Source of the DNA: SMWC01 sp045561055
GTDB taxonomy: Bacteria; Pseudomonadota; Gammaproteobacteria; Steroidobacterales; Rariloculaceae
Length of the DNA: 64,000 nt
Assembly (NCBI GenBank): GCA_045561055.1
Contig: JBJKYL010000010.1
Location: 318,248-382,247, forward strand
Reading direction: 5' to 3'
Under the pieces are notes generated by a model that saw only the letters and a list, made by a program, of their open reading frames with translations, ran no database searches and had not been told where the DNA came from. Positions within the stretch are counted from its first letter, which is position 1; the number at the start of each line of letters is the position of its first letter. Shown in pieces: positions 44,327 through 54,113 of the stretch. Made by a program: the position numbers and the translations under genes.

Positions 44327-46885
44327 CTACTCACTGTCTTTAGCTTCGGCATTTAGATCAAACAACAATGCTTGCGCCTCTCGCGGCGACAGGGCATCTA
44401 CATCGATACTGGCGAGGTGTTCCCGCAGCGGGTCGATTCTAGCCGGCGCGCTGAATAATAGTTGGCCTTGTCGGCTATTATTATCCAGCACCTCCAACTG
44501 CTGCTCTAGTTTTCCGAGATACTCGCGCGCATCTTCCACAACGTGATACGGTACGCCGGCTAATTGTGCGACATTCAATCCATAACTTTGATTGGCCGGT
44601 CCGGGTTTAACGCTATGGAGAAATATCAACTCTTTGCCGTGTTCGCTGGCGTTAAGGTGCACATTGGCGGTTGCAGGCAATTCGTCGGGTAGGCTCGTAA
44701 GTTCGAAGTAGTGCGTTGCGAAGAGCGTAAATGCCCGGGGACCGCGTGCGATAAATCGCACGGCTGCCCAAGCTAACGATAGCCCGTCGAACGTGCTCGT
44801 ACCGCGTCCAACCTCATCCATAAGCACTAGGCTCTCTGCTGTCGCGTTGTTTAATATGTTTGCCGTTTCAGTCATCTCCACCATGAAAGTAGAACGTCCA
44901 CCGGTTAAATCGTCGGCTGCGCCTACGCGCGTAAATATCCTATCAATAGGGCCGATAGAAGCGTTATCAGCAGGAACGAAGCTCCCCGTATGGGCGAGGA
45001 TCGCAATCAGTGCTGTCTGTCGCATATAGGTCGATTTGCCGCCCATGTTTGGACCTGTGATGATGATGACGCGGCGATGATCGTTTAGATCTAGGTCGTT
45101 CGGAACAAACGCGGATGCGCTTGCAAGTTCAACACCCAGGTGACGACCGTTCTCGTAGCAAATCTCCGGCGTCGTCGTTAGCGTCGGCTGCGATAGATTT
45201 AACGCGAGCGCCCGCTCTGCCAAATTGCCGAGTACGTCGATTTCTGCGAGGTTCGTTACGGTTTCCTGTAGGCTCGCGAGGTCTTCATTCAACGATTCAA
45301 TTAGTTCGTCGTAGAGTTGTTGTTCCCGGGAAAGCGCACGATCTCGAGCGCCCAACACCTTATCCTCGAATTCCTTAAGCTCGGGTGTGATGAAGCGTTC
45401 GGCGCCCTTTAGCGTTTGACGGCGGATGTATGCTTCCGGCGCGGATTGTGCCTGGACCTTACTGATCTCTATGTAATACCCATGTACACGGTTGTAGCCG
45501 ACCTTCAGGGAACTGAGCCCCGTCCGCTCGCGCTCATTTTTCTCTAGATTGTCTAGGAAGCGATTTGCATCGGCGCTGACTGCTCGTAGCTCGTCGAGAT
45601 CAGTGTCGAACCCAGTAGCAATAACACCGCCTTCACGAACGAGAATCGGTGGTGTTTCGACAATAGCGGCCTCGAGTAGAGTGCGCTCTGACTCGTGTTG
45701 GTCACAGTCTTTGCCGAGCGCGTTAAGATGCGGTGACTCGAGCATCTCGACCGCCGATCGGACCGCTGGCAAATTTTGTAAAGCGCACCGTAACTGCGCA
45801 AGGTCACGCGGACGAGCCGAGCGCAACGCGATTCGTGTGAGAATCCGTTCGAGGTCGCCAATCTCTCCGAGACTCGTCGCCAGTTCAGCTACTGTTGACG
45901 TGCCATTCAACGTAGCGATTGCCTGCTGACGAAGACTCAGCGTATGCCGGTTGCGGAGCGGCCGATTGAGCCAGGATTTGAGCATCCGGCTGCCCATCGG
46001 CGTTGCGCAGTGGTCCATAAGTCCTGCCAGTGTGAATTCAGTGCCTTGACCAAGACTTGCATCGATCTCCAGGTTGCGACGGGTCGTCGCGTCCATAACG
46101 ATTGTGTCGTCACGGCGCTCTCGGCGCAGACCACGCAGATGCGGCACAGCCGTGCGTTGGGTGTCCTTTACGTATTGCAACAGACATCCCGCCGCGCCGA
46201 TAGTAACTGGAATGCCTTCTGCGTCGAAGCCGGTTAGATCCTGAGTTGCGAACTGCTGACACAGTGCACGATGGCTGGTCTCTGAGTCGAAATGCCAAGG
46301 CGGACGATGGCTAAGACCTGCCGACATGGTGAACCAAGATGGTAATGTGAAATCTTCAGAGACTAATATTTCTGCGGGTTTTAGTCGTTCTATTTCGTCG
46401 TGCAGCTCTTCCTCATTCGCGAGCTGCATTACCGAGAAATGTCCGCTAGCGAGATCCAGCCACGCTAGCCCTATTGATTCGCTATCACGATGAACTGCAG
46501 CGAGATAGTTCGCGTGTTTATCGTCGAGTAGCGCCTCATCGGTTAGCGTGCCAGGCGTAATGACACGAACGACCTGTCTTTCTACCGGTCCTTTGCTCTT
46601 AGTTGGGTCGCCGATTTGTTCGCAAAGGGCGACCGATTCTCCTTGCCGGACGAGACGTGCGAGATAACCCTCGACAGCATGATAGGGGACACCCGCCATC
46701 GGTATCGGTTCGCCTGCAGATTGACCGCGGCTCGTGAGCGCAATATCAATAAGCTTGCTGGCTTTGCGTGCGTCGTCGTAGAAGAGCTCGTAGAAGTCAC
46801 CCATGCGATAGAACAAAAGTACGTCAGGATGCTCGGCCTTGAGGCCGAGGTACTGTTGTATCATTGGTGTGTGGGATTGATTCAA
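44327..46885 (-). CDS. mutS: DNA mismatch repair protein MutS
   Basis: An 852-residue mismatch-recognition ATPase. The mismatch-binding F-x-E motif is in G-D-F-Y-E-L-F at about residues 29-35. Connector, lever and clamp regions follow, then Walker A G-P-N-M-G-G-K-S-T near 617, D-E-V-G-R-G-T-S-T-F-D-G and T-H-Y-F-E-L. The C-terminal helix-turn-helix region is present. Length is that of MutS1. It is transcribed toward the tRNA-Arg fragment. mutL is not in the window. Confidence 0.97.
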   Translation of the reverse strand: MNQSHTPMIQQYLGLKAEHPDVLLFYRMGDFYELFYDDARKASKLIDIALTSRGQSAGEPIPMAGVPYHAVEGYLARLVRQGESVALCEQIGDPTKSKGPVERQVVRVITPGTLTDEALLDDKHANYLAAVHRDSESIGLAWLDLASGHFSVMQLANEEELHDEIERLKPAEILVSEDFTLPSWFTMSAGLSHRPPWHFDSETSHRALCQQFATQDLTGFDAEGIPVTIGAAGCLLQYVKDTQRTAVPHLRGLRRERRDDTIVMDATTRRNLEIDASLGQGTEFTLAGLMDHCATPMGSRMLKSWLNRPLRNRHTLSLRQQAIATLNGTSTVAELATSLGEIGDLERILTRIALRSARPRDLAQLRCALQNLPAVRSAVEMLESPHLNALGKDCDQHESERTLLEAAIVETPPILVREGGVIATGFDTDLDELRAVSADANRFLDNLEKNERERTGLSSLKVGYNRVHGYYIEISKVQAQSAPEAYIRRQTLKGAERFITPELKEFEDKVLGARDRALSREQQLYDELIESLNEDLASLQETVTNLAEIDVLGNLAERALALNLSQPTLTTTPEICYENGRHLGVELASASAFVPNDLDLNDHRRVIIITGPNMGGKSTYMRQTALIAILAHTGSFVPADNASIGPIDRIFTRVGAADDLTGGRSTFMVEMTETANILNNATAESLVLMDEVGRGTSTFDGLSLAWAAVRFIARGPRAFTLFATHYFELTSLPDELPATANVHLNASEHGKELIFLHSVKPGPANQSYGLNVAQLAGVPYHVVEDAREYLGKLEQQLEVLDNNSRQGQLLFSAPARIDPLREHLASIDVDALSPREAQALLFDLNAEAKDSE

Positions 46886-46977
46886 AGCTAATCTACGATA
46901 GTTAGGTAACGTTTATTGTAATGGCCGCCGCTAAAAAAGGGACATGCTCTGTTTCTTTTAGCGGTTACTATCTGTAC

Positions 46978-48075
46978 ATGCGAATCGTTCATCTGGAATC
47001 TGGCCGTCACCTATATGGAGGTGCCCAACAGGTTTGCTATCTGTTGGCCGGATTAGCCGCAGAAGGTATAGACAATGTACTAGTCTGCCCGCGAGACAGC
47101 GCGATTGCGAATACGGTAAGCGGTTACGGCGGTGTTGAGGTCATCCAAATACCTATAGGTGGCGATCTTGATTTTGCGTTGTCCGGGCGACTACGTCGGC
47201 TATTCGAAGCGCATCAGCCGAGTCTCGTCCACGTTCATTCCCGTCGTGGCGTCGATCTCTTTGGCGGCTGGAATGCGCGCTGGACTGGTGTACCAGCGAT
47301 CCTTACTCGTCGTGTAGAAAGCGCTGAGTACAAACTACTCGCTTACATTAAGTATTGGCCCTACGCGGCAATTATTGCGATTTCACGTGCGATTAAGGAG
47401 CAGCTCAAGGAGAAGGTTGGGGGGCTAGAGGATCGGATTTATCACGTCGCTAGCGGTATTGAGGCAGATCGCTACCGGCCGGCCCCGCCAAGCGGCCATC
47501 TCACGAAGTTGTTCAATTTGCCGGGCGACACGTTCAAGATCGGCATCGTTGCACAGTTGATTGAACGGAAAGGACACGCTCGATTATTTGAGGTTCTACC
47601 GGAGCTTATCAAGGCGCATCCGGCAGTACGGGTACTCTGCTTTGGCCAAGGGCCTTTAGAAGGTAAGTTACGGCAACAGATTGACGATCTCGGGCTGGCA
47701 GAGAAGGTCAGGTTTGCGGGGTTCCGTGACGATCTTGCGACATTGCTGCCGGACCTCGATTGTCTTGTCCATGTGCCCGACCGCGAAGGACTTGGTGTCG
47801 CAGTATTAGAGGCGTTGAGTTGTGGTCTACCAGTGCTTACGTCCGCCGTGGGTGGTCTTGTAGATATGATAGAGCATGAATCGACCGGGTTGCTTGTTAA
47901 TCTCAACGAGGACGGGGCACTGCTTGAAGCTTTGCGCCGCATCGTGCAGGACGGCACTTTGCGGGCACGTCTCGGTTCTGCGGCACGGAAGCAAGTAGAG
48001 GCTGAGTTTTCTGCGGATCGTATGATAAGGGGTAATCTGTCGGTTTATCGGACAGTTTTAGAGCGAAAAATATGA
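46978..48075 (+). CDS. GT4-family glycosyltransferase
   Basis: A 365-residue GT-B glycosyltransferase. The N-terminal half begins M-R-I-V-H-L-E-S-G, with G-G-A-Q-Q-V near residue 15 and V-H-V-H-S-R-R-G-V-D near 79. The donor-binding half has L-I-E-R-K-G-H near 187 and the conserved P-D-R-E-G-L-G-V-A-V-L-E-A-L near 270, the E-x7-E signature. Acceptor and sugar are unknown; lipopolysaccharide or exopolysaccharide synthesis is likely. An ATG at 46921 would add 19 unconserved residues. It overlaps pncC by 4 bases; mutS is divergent. Confidence 0.88.
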   Translation: MRIVHLESGRHLYGGAQQVCYLLAGLAAEGIDNVLVCPRDSAIANTVSGYGGVEVIQIPIGGDLDFALSGRLRRLFEAHQPSLVHVHSRRGVDLFGGWNARWTGVPAILTRRVESAEYKLLAYIKYWPYAAIIAISRAIKEQLKEKVGGLEDRIYHVASGIEADRYRPAPPSGHLTKLFNLPGDTFKIGIVAQLIERKGHARLFEVLPELIKAHPAVRVLCFGQGPLEGKLRQQIDDLGLAEKVRFAGFRDDLATLLPDLDCLVHVPDREGLGVAVLEALSCGLPVLTSAVGGLVDMIEHESTGLLVNLNEDGALLEALRRIVQDGTLRARLGSAARKQVEAEFSADRMIRGNLSVYRTVLERKI

Positions 48076-48569
48076 GCTTAACTGACAGCGAACTTGGGTA
48101 CATAGCCTCCAACCTAGGCGCTGCCCTGCTCGCTCGGGGCTGGAAAGTTGCCTGCGCAGAGTCATGCACGGGTGGCTGGATTGCTAAGACACTCACAGAT
48201 ATCCCCGGAAGTTCAGCTTGGTTTGGTTGGGGGCTCGTTACCTATGCTAACGACTCTAAGCTAGCCTTGCTCGACGTACCTATCGCTATGTTGGATGTAT
48301 ATGGTGCTGTTAGTGAGCCTGTGGTGAGAGCGATGGCTGATGGAGTGAAGCGTCGAAGTGGTGCAGAGCTTGCGGTATCGGTTAGTGGTATCGCGGGACC
48401 GGATGGCGGTAGCGTGAAAAAGCCTATAGGTACGGTCTGGTTCGCTTGGAGCGGACCCGCGGGCATTGAGGCACAGGTTCATCGGTTCGAAGGAGACCGA
48501 GAGTCTGTCCGGCGTGCGAGTGTGGCGCGGGCTCTACAGGGATTACAGATGCTGCTTACGGATTCTTGA
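48072..48569 (+). CDS. pncC: nicotinamide-nucleotide amidohydrolase PncC (CinA C-terminal domain)
   Basis: A 165-residue CinA-like deamidase. A-E-S-C-T-G-G-W near residue 30, P-G-S-S-A-W-F-G-W-G-L-V-T-Y-A-N and S-G-I-A-G-P-D-G-G near 103 are family signatures. It converts NMN to nicotinic acid mononucleotide, recycling the NMN released by DNA ligase. It has only the C-terminal domain, the common stand-alone form in Gammaproteobacteria, and lies upstream of recA as usual. Confidence 0.95.
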   Translation: MSLTDSELGYIASNLGAALLARGWKVACAESCTGGWIAKTLTDIPGSSAWFGWGLVTYANDSKLALLDVPIAMLDVYGAVSEPVVRAMADGVKRRSGAELAVSVSGIAGPDGGSVKKPIGTVWFAWSGPAGIEAQVHRFEGDRESVRRASVARALQGLQMLLTDS

Positions 48570-48578
48570 ACGTGAACC

Positions 48579-49127
48579 ATGGCCTACGATAAATTTTGGA
48601 ACGACGGTGATCGCCGCCGGAAGCGGCGCTTGTTTTTCGCTCTATGGCCGGATGAGAAGACCCGGTCAGCCTTGATCAGTGCGAAACGCATGCTAGTTGA
48701 GCATGCATCCGGTCGTATGACACCCGACGATAATTTGCATCTCACACTGGCATTTCTAGGTGATGTTGCTGAGAGCGACTTCGCTCGGGTACAGCAGATT
48801 GCGGAGCCCGTATCCGAGACCTTTAAACTCGTGATCGATACTCTTGAGTTTCGCAGGCGGCCACGCCTGCTTTGGGCTGTGCCAGGGACAATTCCAGCGA
48901 CTTTGCTGGGCCTTGAGTCCTGGCTTTGGGAGCAGCTTGAGGACCTTGGCGTTCATCGGGAACGACGCACCTATCGGCCGCACATAACGTTGGCGCGGAG
49001 AGCGGACTTCGTGGGCGAGGAGCTCCAGCCGGTTTATTGGCCAGTTAGAGAGTTCGTACTAGTGGAATCTAGCCTTGGACCGCCGTATTCGACCTATAGA
49101 GTAGCTAAATCGTGGCCGCTCCGATGA
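48579..49127 (+). CDS. thpR: RNA 2',3'-cyclic phosphodiesterase ThpR
   Basis: A 182-residue 2H phosphoesterase with both H-x-T motifs: H-L-T-L-A-F-L-G near residue 52 and H-I-T-L-A-R-R near 134. R-L-F-F-A-L-W-P-D near the N-terminus is typical. The enzyme opens 2',3'-cyclic phosphates, formerly described as 2'-5' RNA ligase. It starts 9 bases after pncC and is probably co-transcribed. Confidence 0.93.
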   Translation: MAYDKFWNDGDRRRKRRLFFALWPDEKTRSALISAKRMLVEHASGRMTPDDNLHLTLAFLGDVAESDFARVQQIAEPVSETFKLVIDTLEFRRRPRLLWAVPGTIPATLLGLESWLWEQLEDLGVHRERRTYRPHITLARRADFVGEELQPVYWPVREFVLVESSLGPPYSTYRVAKSWPLR

Positions 49128-49274
49128 TAACGCCACAAGCAGAGTTCACTATTTTTCCGGCCGATACCCTAGTGTCCGATTCACAAAAACATTCTGTTCT
49201 GCTAAGGATTTAATTCTGTGGAATAATCAGGCTACTAGTTCCCTTTCCCCATAAACGATAGCTAGGGAAAACGT

Positions 49275-50321
49275 ATGGATGACAATCGTAAAAAAGCACT
49301 TACTGCCGCATTAACACAGATCGAAAAACAGTTTGGTAAAGGATCTGTTATGCGTCTTGGCGACTCGACTGATATTCGTGATATTGACGTTATTTCGACG
49401 GGTTCACTAGGATTAGATATAGCTTTAGGTATTGGCGGTCTACCTAAAGGACGCGTCGTAGAGGTTTACGGACCGGAAGCCTCCGGTAAGACAACATTAG
49501 CATTGCAGGTTGTTGCAGAAGCACAGAAAAAAGGCGGGACGGCAGCGTTCGTCGATGCCGAGCATGCGCTCGATCCGACTTACGCGGAAAATTTAGGTGT
49601 AAAGCTTGACGAGATGCTAATTTCACAACCCGATACGGGAGAGCAGGCTCTTGAGATAACCGATATGCTGGTCCGGTCTGGTGCGATTGACGTGGTTGTG
49701 ATTGATTCGGTTGCAGCGTTGACTCCCAAAGCGGAGATAGAGGGCGAGATGGGCGACACGCATGTTGGTTTGCAGGCGCGATTAATGTCGCAGGCGCTAC
49801 GCAAGCTCACGGCTAATATTAAACGCTCGAATTGTATGGTCCTTTTTATCAACCAGATCCGGATGAAGATAGGTGTAATGTTTGGTAGTCCCGAGACGAC
49901 TAGCGGTGGTAATGCGCTGAAATTCTACTCATCGGTCAGGCTCGATATCCGGCGCATTGGCGCGATCAAGAAGGGCGATGAAATCTTGGGTAACGAGACG
50001 CGCGTGAAGGTGGTCAAGAATAAAATGGCGCCGCCATTCCGTAAGGTGGAGTTTGAGATACTCTATGGGTTAGGTATTTCCCGCGAGGGTGAGCTCATCG
50101 ATTTAGGAGTCCAGCAAGATATCGTAGAGAAGTCGGGTTCCTGGTACAGCTACCAGGGCGATCGTATCGGGCAGGGGAAAGATAACGTCCGCACCTATCT
50201 GATAGAAAACCCCGCTACAGCAAAGCAGATCGAAGCCCAACTGCTTGCGAAATTATTGCCTGGTCCTGTGGAGGTCCCCTTGGAAGAGGCGGACGAGAGT
50301 GACGCAGCCAAACGGGCTTGA
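49275..50321 (+). CDS. recA: recombinase RecA
   Basis: A 348-residue RecA. The N-terminal helix has the usual K-K-A-L-x-A-A-L-T-Q-I-E-K-Q-F-G-K-G-S; Walker A is G-P-E-A-S-G-K-T-T near residue 67, V-V-I-D-S-V-A-A-L-T-P is Walker B, and loop 2 has F-G-S-P-E-T-T-S-G-G-N-A-L-K-F-Y. The acidic C-terminus is present. It mediates strand exchange and LexA self-cleavage. No CTG-N10-CAG LexA box is seen in the 147 bases upstream. recX overlaps its last codons. Confidence 0.98.
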   Translation: MDDNRKKALTAALTQIEKQFGKGSVMRLGDSTDIRDIDVISTGSLGLDIALGIGGLPKGRVVEVYGPEASGKTTLALQVVAEAQKKGGTAAFVDAEHALDPTYAENLGVKLDEMLISQPDTGEQALEITDMLVRSGAIDVVVIDSVAALTPKAEIEGEMGDTHVGLQARLMSQALRKLTANIKRSNCMVLFINQIRMKIGVMFGSPETTSGGNALKFYSSVRLDIRRIGAIKKGDEILGNETRVKVVKNKMAPPFRKVEFEILYGLGISREGELIDLGVQQDIVEKSGSWYSYQGDRIGQGKDNVRTYLIENPATAKQIEAQLLAKLLPGPVEVPLEEADESDAAKRA

Positions 50322-50793
50322 AAAGATCCGACATCCTGTAGACGACAACAAAGTCTGTCGCCGCCGTGCGCTTGATATACTATCTCGGCGCGAGCATAGC
50401 CGGTTAGAACTCGAGCGCAAGCTGCTCGATCGAGGGTTTCAAGAGGAGATGGTCGACGATGTGCTTAATTCTTTACAAGCGGACAAATTGCTCGACGAAG
50501 GCCGTTTTCTTGAGAGTTTCATCCGAGCGCGCGCCGGTAAAGGCCATGGTCCGGCACGTATTGAGGCAGATCTCAGTCAACGCGGTATCGACAGTGGTAG
50601 AGCGCGCTCATGGCTTCAAGATGCTGATCTCAACTGGTTGTCGCTAGCCGCAGGTGTTAGAGAGAAGCGCTTCGGTCCAGGGTGTCCTAAAAGTTTTGAG
50701 GATCGCTGTCGACAAGCAAAATTTCTCCAATATCGCGGCTTCGATAGTGAGCAGATTAATGCAGCACTGGAATTCAGCGACGAATCCGATTAG
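50299..50793 (+). CDS. recX: RecA regulator RecX
   Basis: A 164-residue helical repeat protein that caps RecA filaments. R-R-A-L-D-I-L-S-R-R-E-H-S-R-L-E-L near residue 22, L-L-D-R-G-F near 44, and D-E-G-R-F-L-E-S-F-I-R-A-R near 67 with G-P-A-R-I are RecX signatures. The GTG at 50299 gives a 23-base overlap with recA and matches homologous length; the frame opens earlier, but only inside recA. Confidence 0.92.
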   Translation: MTQPNGLEKIRHPVDDNKVCRRRALDILSRREHSRLELERKLLDRGFQEEMVDDVLNSLQADKLLDEGRFLESFIRARAGKGHGPARIEADLSQRGIDSGRARSWLQDADLNWLSLAAGVREKRFGPGCPKSFEDRCRQAKFLQYRGFDSEQINAALEFSDESD

Positions 50794-50838
50794 CTTGCCC
50801 AGCCAACGTAAATGTATCCGGCTTCGGCCGGCCAGATC

Positions 50839-53454
50839 ATGAAGCCTACTAGCAACGAACTGCGTCAGTTATTCTTGGATTACTTCGCTGAGCGTGACCA
50901 TGAGGTTGTGCCCAGTTCTTCGCTAGTGCCCGGAAATGATCCGACGTTGCTTTTCACCAACGCCGGTATGGTTCAGTTTAAAGACGTTTTTCTTGGTCAG
51001 GATAGGCGTAGCAAACCTCGTGCTGTTAGCTCGCAGCGCTGTGTTCGTGCCGGCGGTAAACATAATGATCTAGAGAACGTTGGTTATACAGCTAGGCACC
51101 ACACGCTGTTCGAGATGCTCGGTAACTTTAGTTTTGGTGACTACTTCAAGCAGGATGCTATTCGGTATGCCTGGGAGTTTCTAACCGAAGTTTTGAAGAT
51201 CCCGCCCGAGCGGCTCTGGTGTACTGTGTTTGAAGACGATGACGAGGCAGCAGAAATCTGGCTAAATGATATTGGTGTCGACCCTGATCGCTTCAGCCGC
51301 TTAGGGGAGAAGGATAATTTCTGGGCTATGGGTGATACTGGCCCATGCGGTCCGTGTAGTGAGATCTTCTATGATCACGGGCCTGGTGTAGAGGGGGGTG
51401 CACCGGGGTCTCAAGACGAAGACAGTGATCGCTTTGTAGAGATTTGGAATCTCGTGTTTATGCAGTTCAACCGCAACTTGACCGGTGAGCTAACGCCTTT
51501 GCCGAAGCCATCCGTCGATACTGGTATGGGACTAGAACGCCTCGCTGCGGTCATGCAGGGTGTTCATTCAAACTACGATATTGATTTGTTCAAGGGGTTG
51601 TTGCATGCAGTGATTGAGGTCACGGGAACAAAGGAACTGGAAAGTAAGTCGTTACGTGTCGTTGCCGATCATATACGCGCCAGCTCCTTCCTGATTATCG
51701 ACGGTGTCCTGCCGGGTAACGAGGGACGTGGTTATGTCCTGCGCCGGATTATCCGTCGCGCTATTCGCCACGGCTACAAGTTAGGTGTTGAGGAGCCATT
51801 CTTCTATCGGCTAGTCAGCTCCCTGGAAGATGAAATGGGCGGTGCCTATTCAGAACTAGTTACACAAAGCCAGCATGTCCAGCGAGTGCTTCGTCAGGAG
51901 GAGGAGCGGTTTGCCGAAACTCTGTCGCAGGGTATGCGAATCCTCGAGGATGTAATTGCCGATCTCCCTGATGGCGGTGTTATCCCCGGTGAGGCAGTGT
52001 TTAAGCTTTATGATACCTACGGCTTCCCCGAAGATTTAACCGCCGATATTGCGCGAGAACGCGGCTTGTCAGCTGACCATCCGGGATTCGAGATGGCTAT
52101 GGCTGCTCAGAGGGAACGTGCCCGCAAGTCGAGCCGCTTTTCAGCCGGTGCTTCTAGTCTGCCGAACGTCAAAACGAGCAGCGAGTTTCTTGGCCACGAA
52201 ATACTTACAGTGGATGCTGAAGTGGTCGCGATTTTTTTGGAAGGAGAGGCTGTTGAGGCTGTTGAGGCTGATGCGAACGCTATCGTTGTGTTGGACAAAA
52301 CACCTTTCTATGCTGAGAGTGGCGGCCAAGTCGGCGATACAGGCGCGATTGTGGGTGATGTGGCGGAGTTCCGCGTAGATGACACACAGAAGGTTGGGGC
52401 GGCGTATGGCCATTTAGGACAGGTAAAGTCAGGCGTTTTGAATGTTGGTGATGTAGTCAAAGCTTCGGTCGATGGTGGGCGCCGTGCTGCGATTGTGTTG
52501 AACCATTCGGCTACTCACCTACTTCATGCGGCGTTACGCTCCGTTTTGGGTGACCATGTGCAGCAGAAGGGCTCGCTTGTTGCGCAAGACCGACTACGAT
52601 TCGATTTTTCACACTACGAAGCGCTGACAGGCCAAGAGCTAGAGAAGCTCGAGGTGCTCGTTAACGATCAGATACGAATCAATGCTGCTGCCAAGACTAA
52701 TGTTATGCCGTACAAGGATGCTATTGCGGGTGGTGCGTTGGCTTTCTTCGGTGACAAGTATGCGGAGGACGTGCGCGTTTTAAAGCTCGGTGATTTCTCA
52801 ACCGAACTTTGCGGTGGAACACATGTGGATAGGACCGGTGATATAGGCCTCTTGAAGATCATTTCCGAAAGCGGCATCGCTTCGGGCGTTCGGCGGATTG
52901 AAGCAGTTACAGGGCAGGAAGCAATGGTTTGGCTACAGACGAATGAGACGCTCCTGCAAGATATATCGGGTTTGGTTAAGGGTGGGCGCGAGGATATTGC
53001 CGATAAGGTTCGGGCGCTGGTCGACAAAAATCGAATGCTAGAACGAGAGGTTCACCAATTGAAAGCCCAACTTGCTAGTGGTGCCGGTTTGGATCTACTG
53101 GACAGCGCGATCGATGTTGCGGGTGTGAAGGTGGTTGTCGCACGGCTCGATGGAACTGACGCTAAGGCCCTGCGAGAGGTAGCCGATAATCTCAAGACCC
53201 GGATGGGTACAGGTGTGGTTGTACTCGGTGCGGTCGAAAAGGACAAGGTGCGTTTGGTCGCCAGTGTATCGAAAGATTTAACAAAATCTCTGAAAGCAGG
53301 CGATCTAATCGAGCCTATTGCCGAGCATGTGGGGGGCAGGGGCGGTGGCCGGCTCGATTTCGCACAGGCTGGCGGAACCGAGCCCGAAAAACTAGACGCG
53401 GCATTGGGTCGTGTTTGCGAAGTAGTTGCGGCGATTCTAGACCAGACTCCTTAG
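50839..53454 (+). CDS. alaS: alanyl-tRNA synthetase
   Basis: An 871-residue class II synthetase. Aminoacylation domain: N-E-L-R-Q-L-F-L-D-Y-F near the start, S-S-L-V-P-G-N-D-P-T-L-L-F-T-N-A-G-M near 34, and G-D-T-G-P-C-G-P-C-S-E-I. Editing domain: H-S-A-T-H-L-L-H (zinc) and C-G-G-T-H-V near residue 660. The C-terminal region has the glycine-rich G-G-R-G-G-G-R. The ATG at 50839 fits homologues; one at 50812 is an alternative. It follows recX, as in many Gammaproteobacteria. Confidence 0.97.
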   Translation: MKPTSNELRQLFLDYFAERDHEVVPSSSLVPGNDPTLLFTNAGMVQFKDVFLGQDRRSKPRAVSSQRCVRAGGKHNDLENVGYTARHHTLFEMLGNFSFGDYFKQDAIRYAWEFLTEVLKIPPERLWCTVFEDDDEAAEIWLNDIGVDPDRFSRLGEKDNFWAMGDTGPCGPCSEIFYDHGPGVEGGAPGSQDEDSDRFVEIWNLVFMQFNRNLTGELTPLPKPSVDTGMGLERLAAVMQGVHSNYDIDLFKGLLHAVIEVTGTKELESKSLRVVADHIRASSFLIIDGVLPGNEGRGYVLRRIIRRAIRHGYKLGVEEPFFYRLVSSLEDEMGGAYSELVTQSQHVQRVLRQEEERFAETLSQGMRILEDVIADLPDGGVIPGEAVFKLYDTYGFPEDLTADIARERGLSADHPGFEMAMAAQRERARKSSRFSAGASSLPNVKTSSEFLGHEILTVDAEVVAIFLEGEAVEAVEADANAIVVLDKTPFYAESGGQVGDTGAIVGDVAEFRVDDTQKVGAAYGHLGQVKSGVLNVGDVVKASVDGGRRAAIVLNHSATHLLHAALRSVLGDHVQQKGSLVAQDRLRFDFSHYEALTGQELEKLEVLVNDQIRINAAAKTNVMPYKDAIAGGALAFFGDKYAEDVRVLKLGDFSTELCGGTHVDRTGDIGLLKIISESGIASGVRRIEAVTGQEAMVWLQTNETLLQDISGLVKGGREDIADKVRALVDKNRMLEREVHQLKAQLASGAGLDLLDSAIDVAGVKVVVARLDGTDAKALREVADNLKTRMGTGVVVLGAVEKDKVRLVASVSKDLTKSLKAGDLIEPIAEHVGGRGGGRLDFAQAGGTEPEKLDAALGRVCEVVAAILDQTP

Positions 53455-53732
53455 GCTCAGTTCTAGAGACGTACTAACATGGGTTAAAAAATGTATTAGA
53501 CTAGTTGGGCCGGTTGATAAATAGGGATAGTTAATCGGCAACATGAGACTGGCGAAATTAGATAAGAATTTATAGCCAGTCTGGCCGTAGAAGTCCGCGG
53601 GCCGCATATCTAAACAATGCTAGGTATGGATGGGTCCCCGGTTGAAAGGAGTTGTCGTTGGCGTTAACTAGCAGGCTGTGCAAGATTGCACGGCAAGTCA
53701 GTACAGCGGCGAGACCGAGAAGGAGTTTGGCT

Positions 53733-53945
53733 ATGCTGATTTTGACTCGTAGAGTTGGGGAGACGGTGGTCATCGGTGACGATATCACTGTAACAGTTCT
53801 TGGCATCAATGGGAGCCAGGTACGTGTCGGGGTAAATGCTCCAAAAGAAGTTGCTGTTCACCGCGAAGAGATTTACGAACGGATCAAGCGTGAACAGTTG
53901 ACCCGTGAGGTTAGTAGGTCGCAAGCGGTCAGCGCGAACCACTAA
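53733..53945 (+). CDS. csrA: carbon storage regulator CsrA
   Basis: A 70-residue RNA-binding dimer that controls translation of many mRNAs. It begins M-L-I-L-T-R-R-V-G-E-T-V-V-I-G-D-D-I and has V-R-V-G-V-N-A-P-K-E-V-A-V-H-R-E-E-I with the RNA-contact residues. AAGGAG sits well placed before the ATG at 53733, so the earlier frame opening at 53652 is not used. The 278 bases between alaS and this gene hold no other gene I can see. The lysC gene sometimes found here is absent. Confidence 0.97.
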   Translation: MLILTRRVGETVVIGDDITVTVLGINGSQVRVGVNAPKEVAVHREEIYERIKREQLTREVSRSQAVSANH

Positions 53946-54113
53946 CGCTTAATTATGCGGCGAACGAGACTGTTGTTTTTTATGATAGCAGTTGTCCGAC
54001 CCCCTAAATCCTCTCGCAGATCTATGTAGGGTTGCTGTGCTGCGGCTATTTGATTGCACGCAGACTCCGCAAGCGTTTAATCTTATAGCTAGTCTATAAC
54101 TCAAACCGTACGT

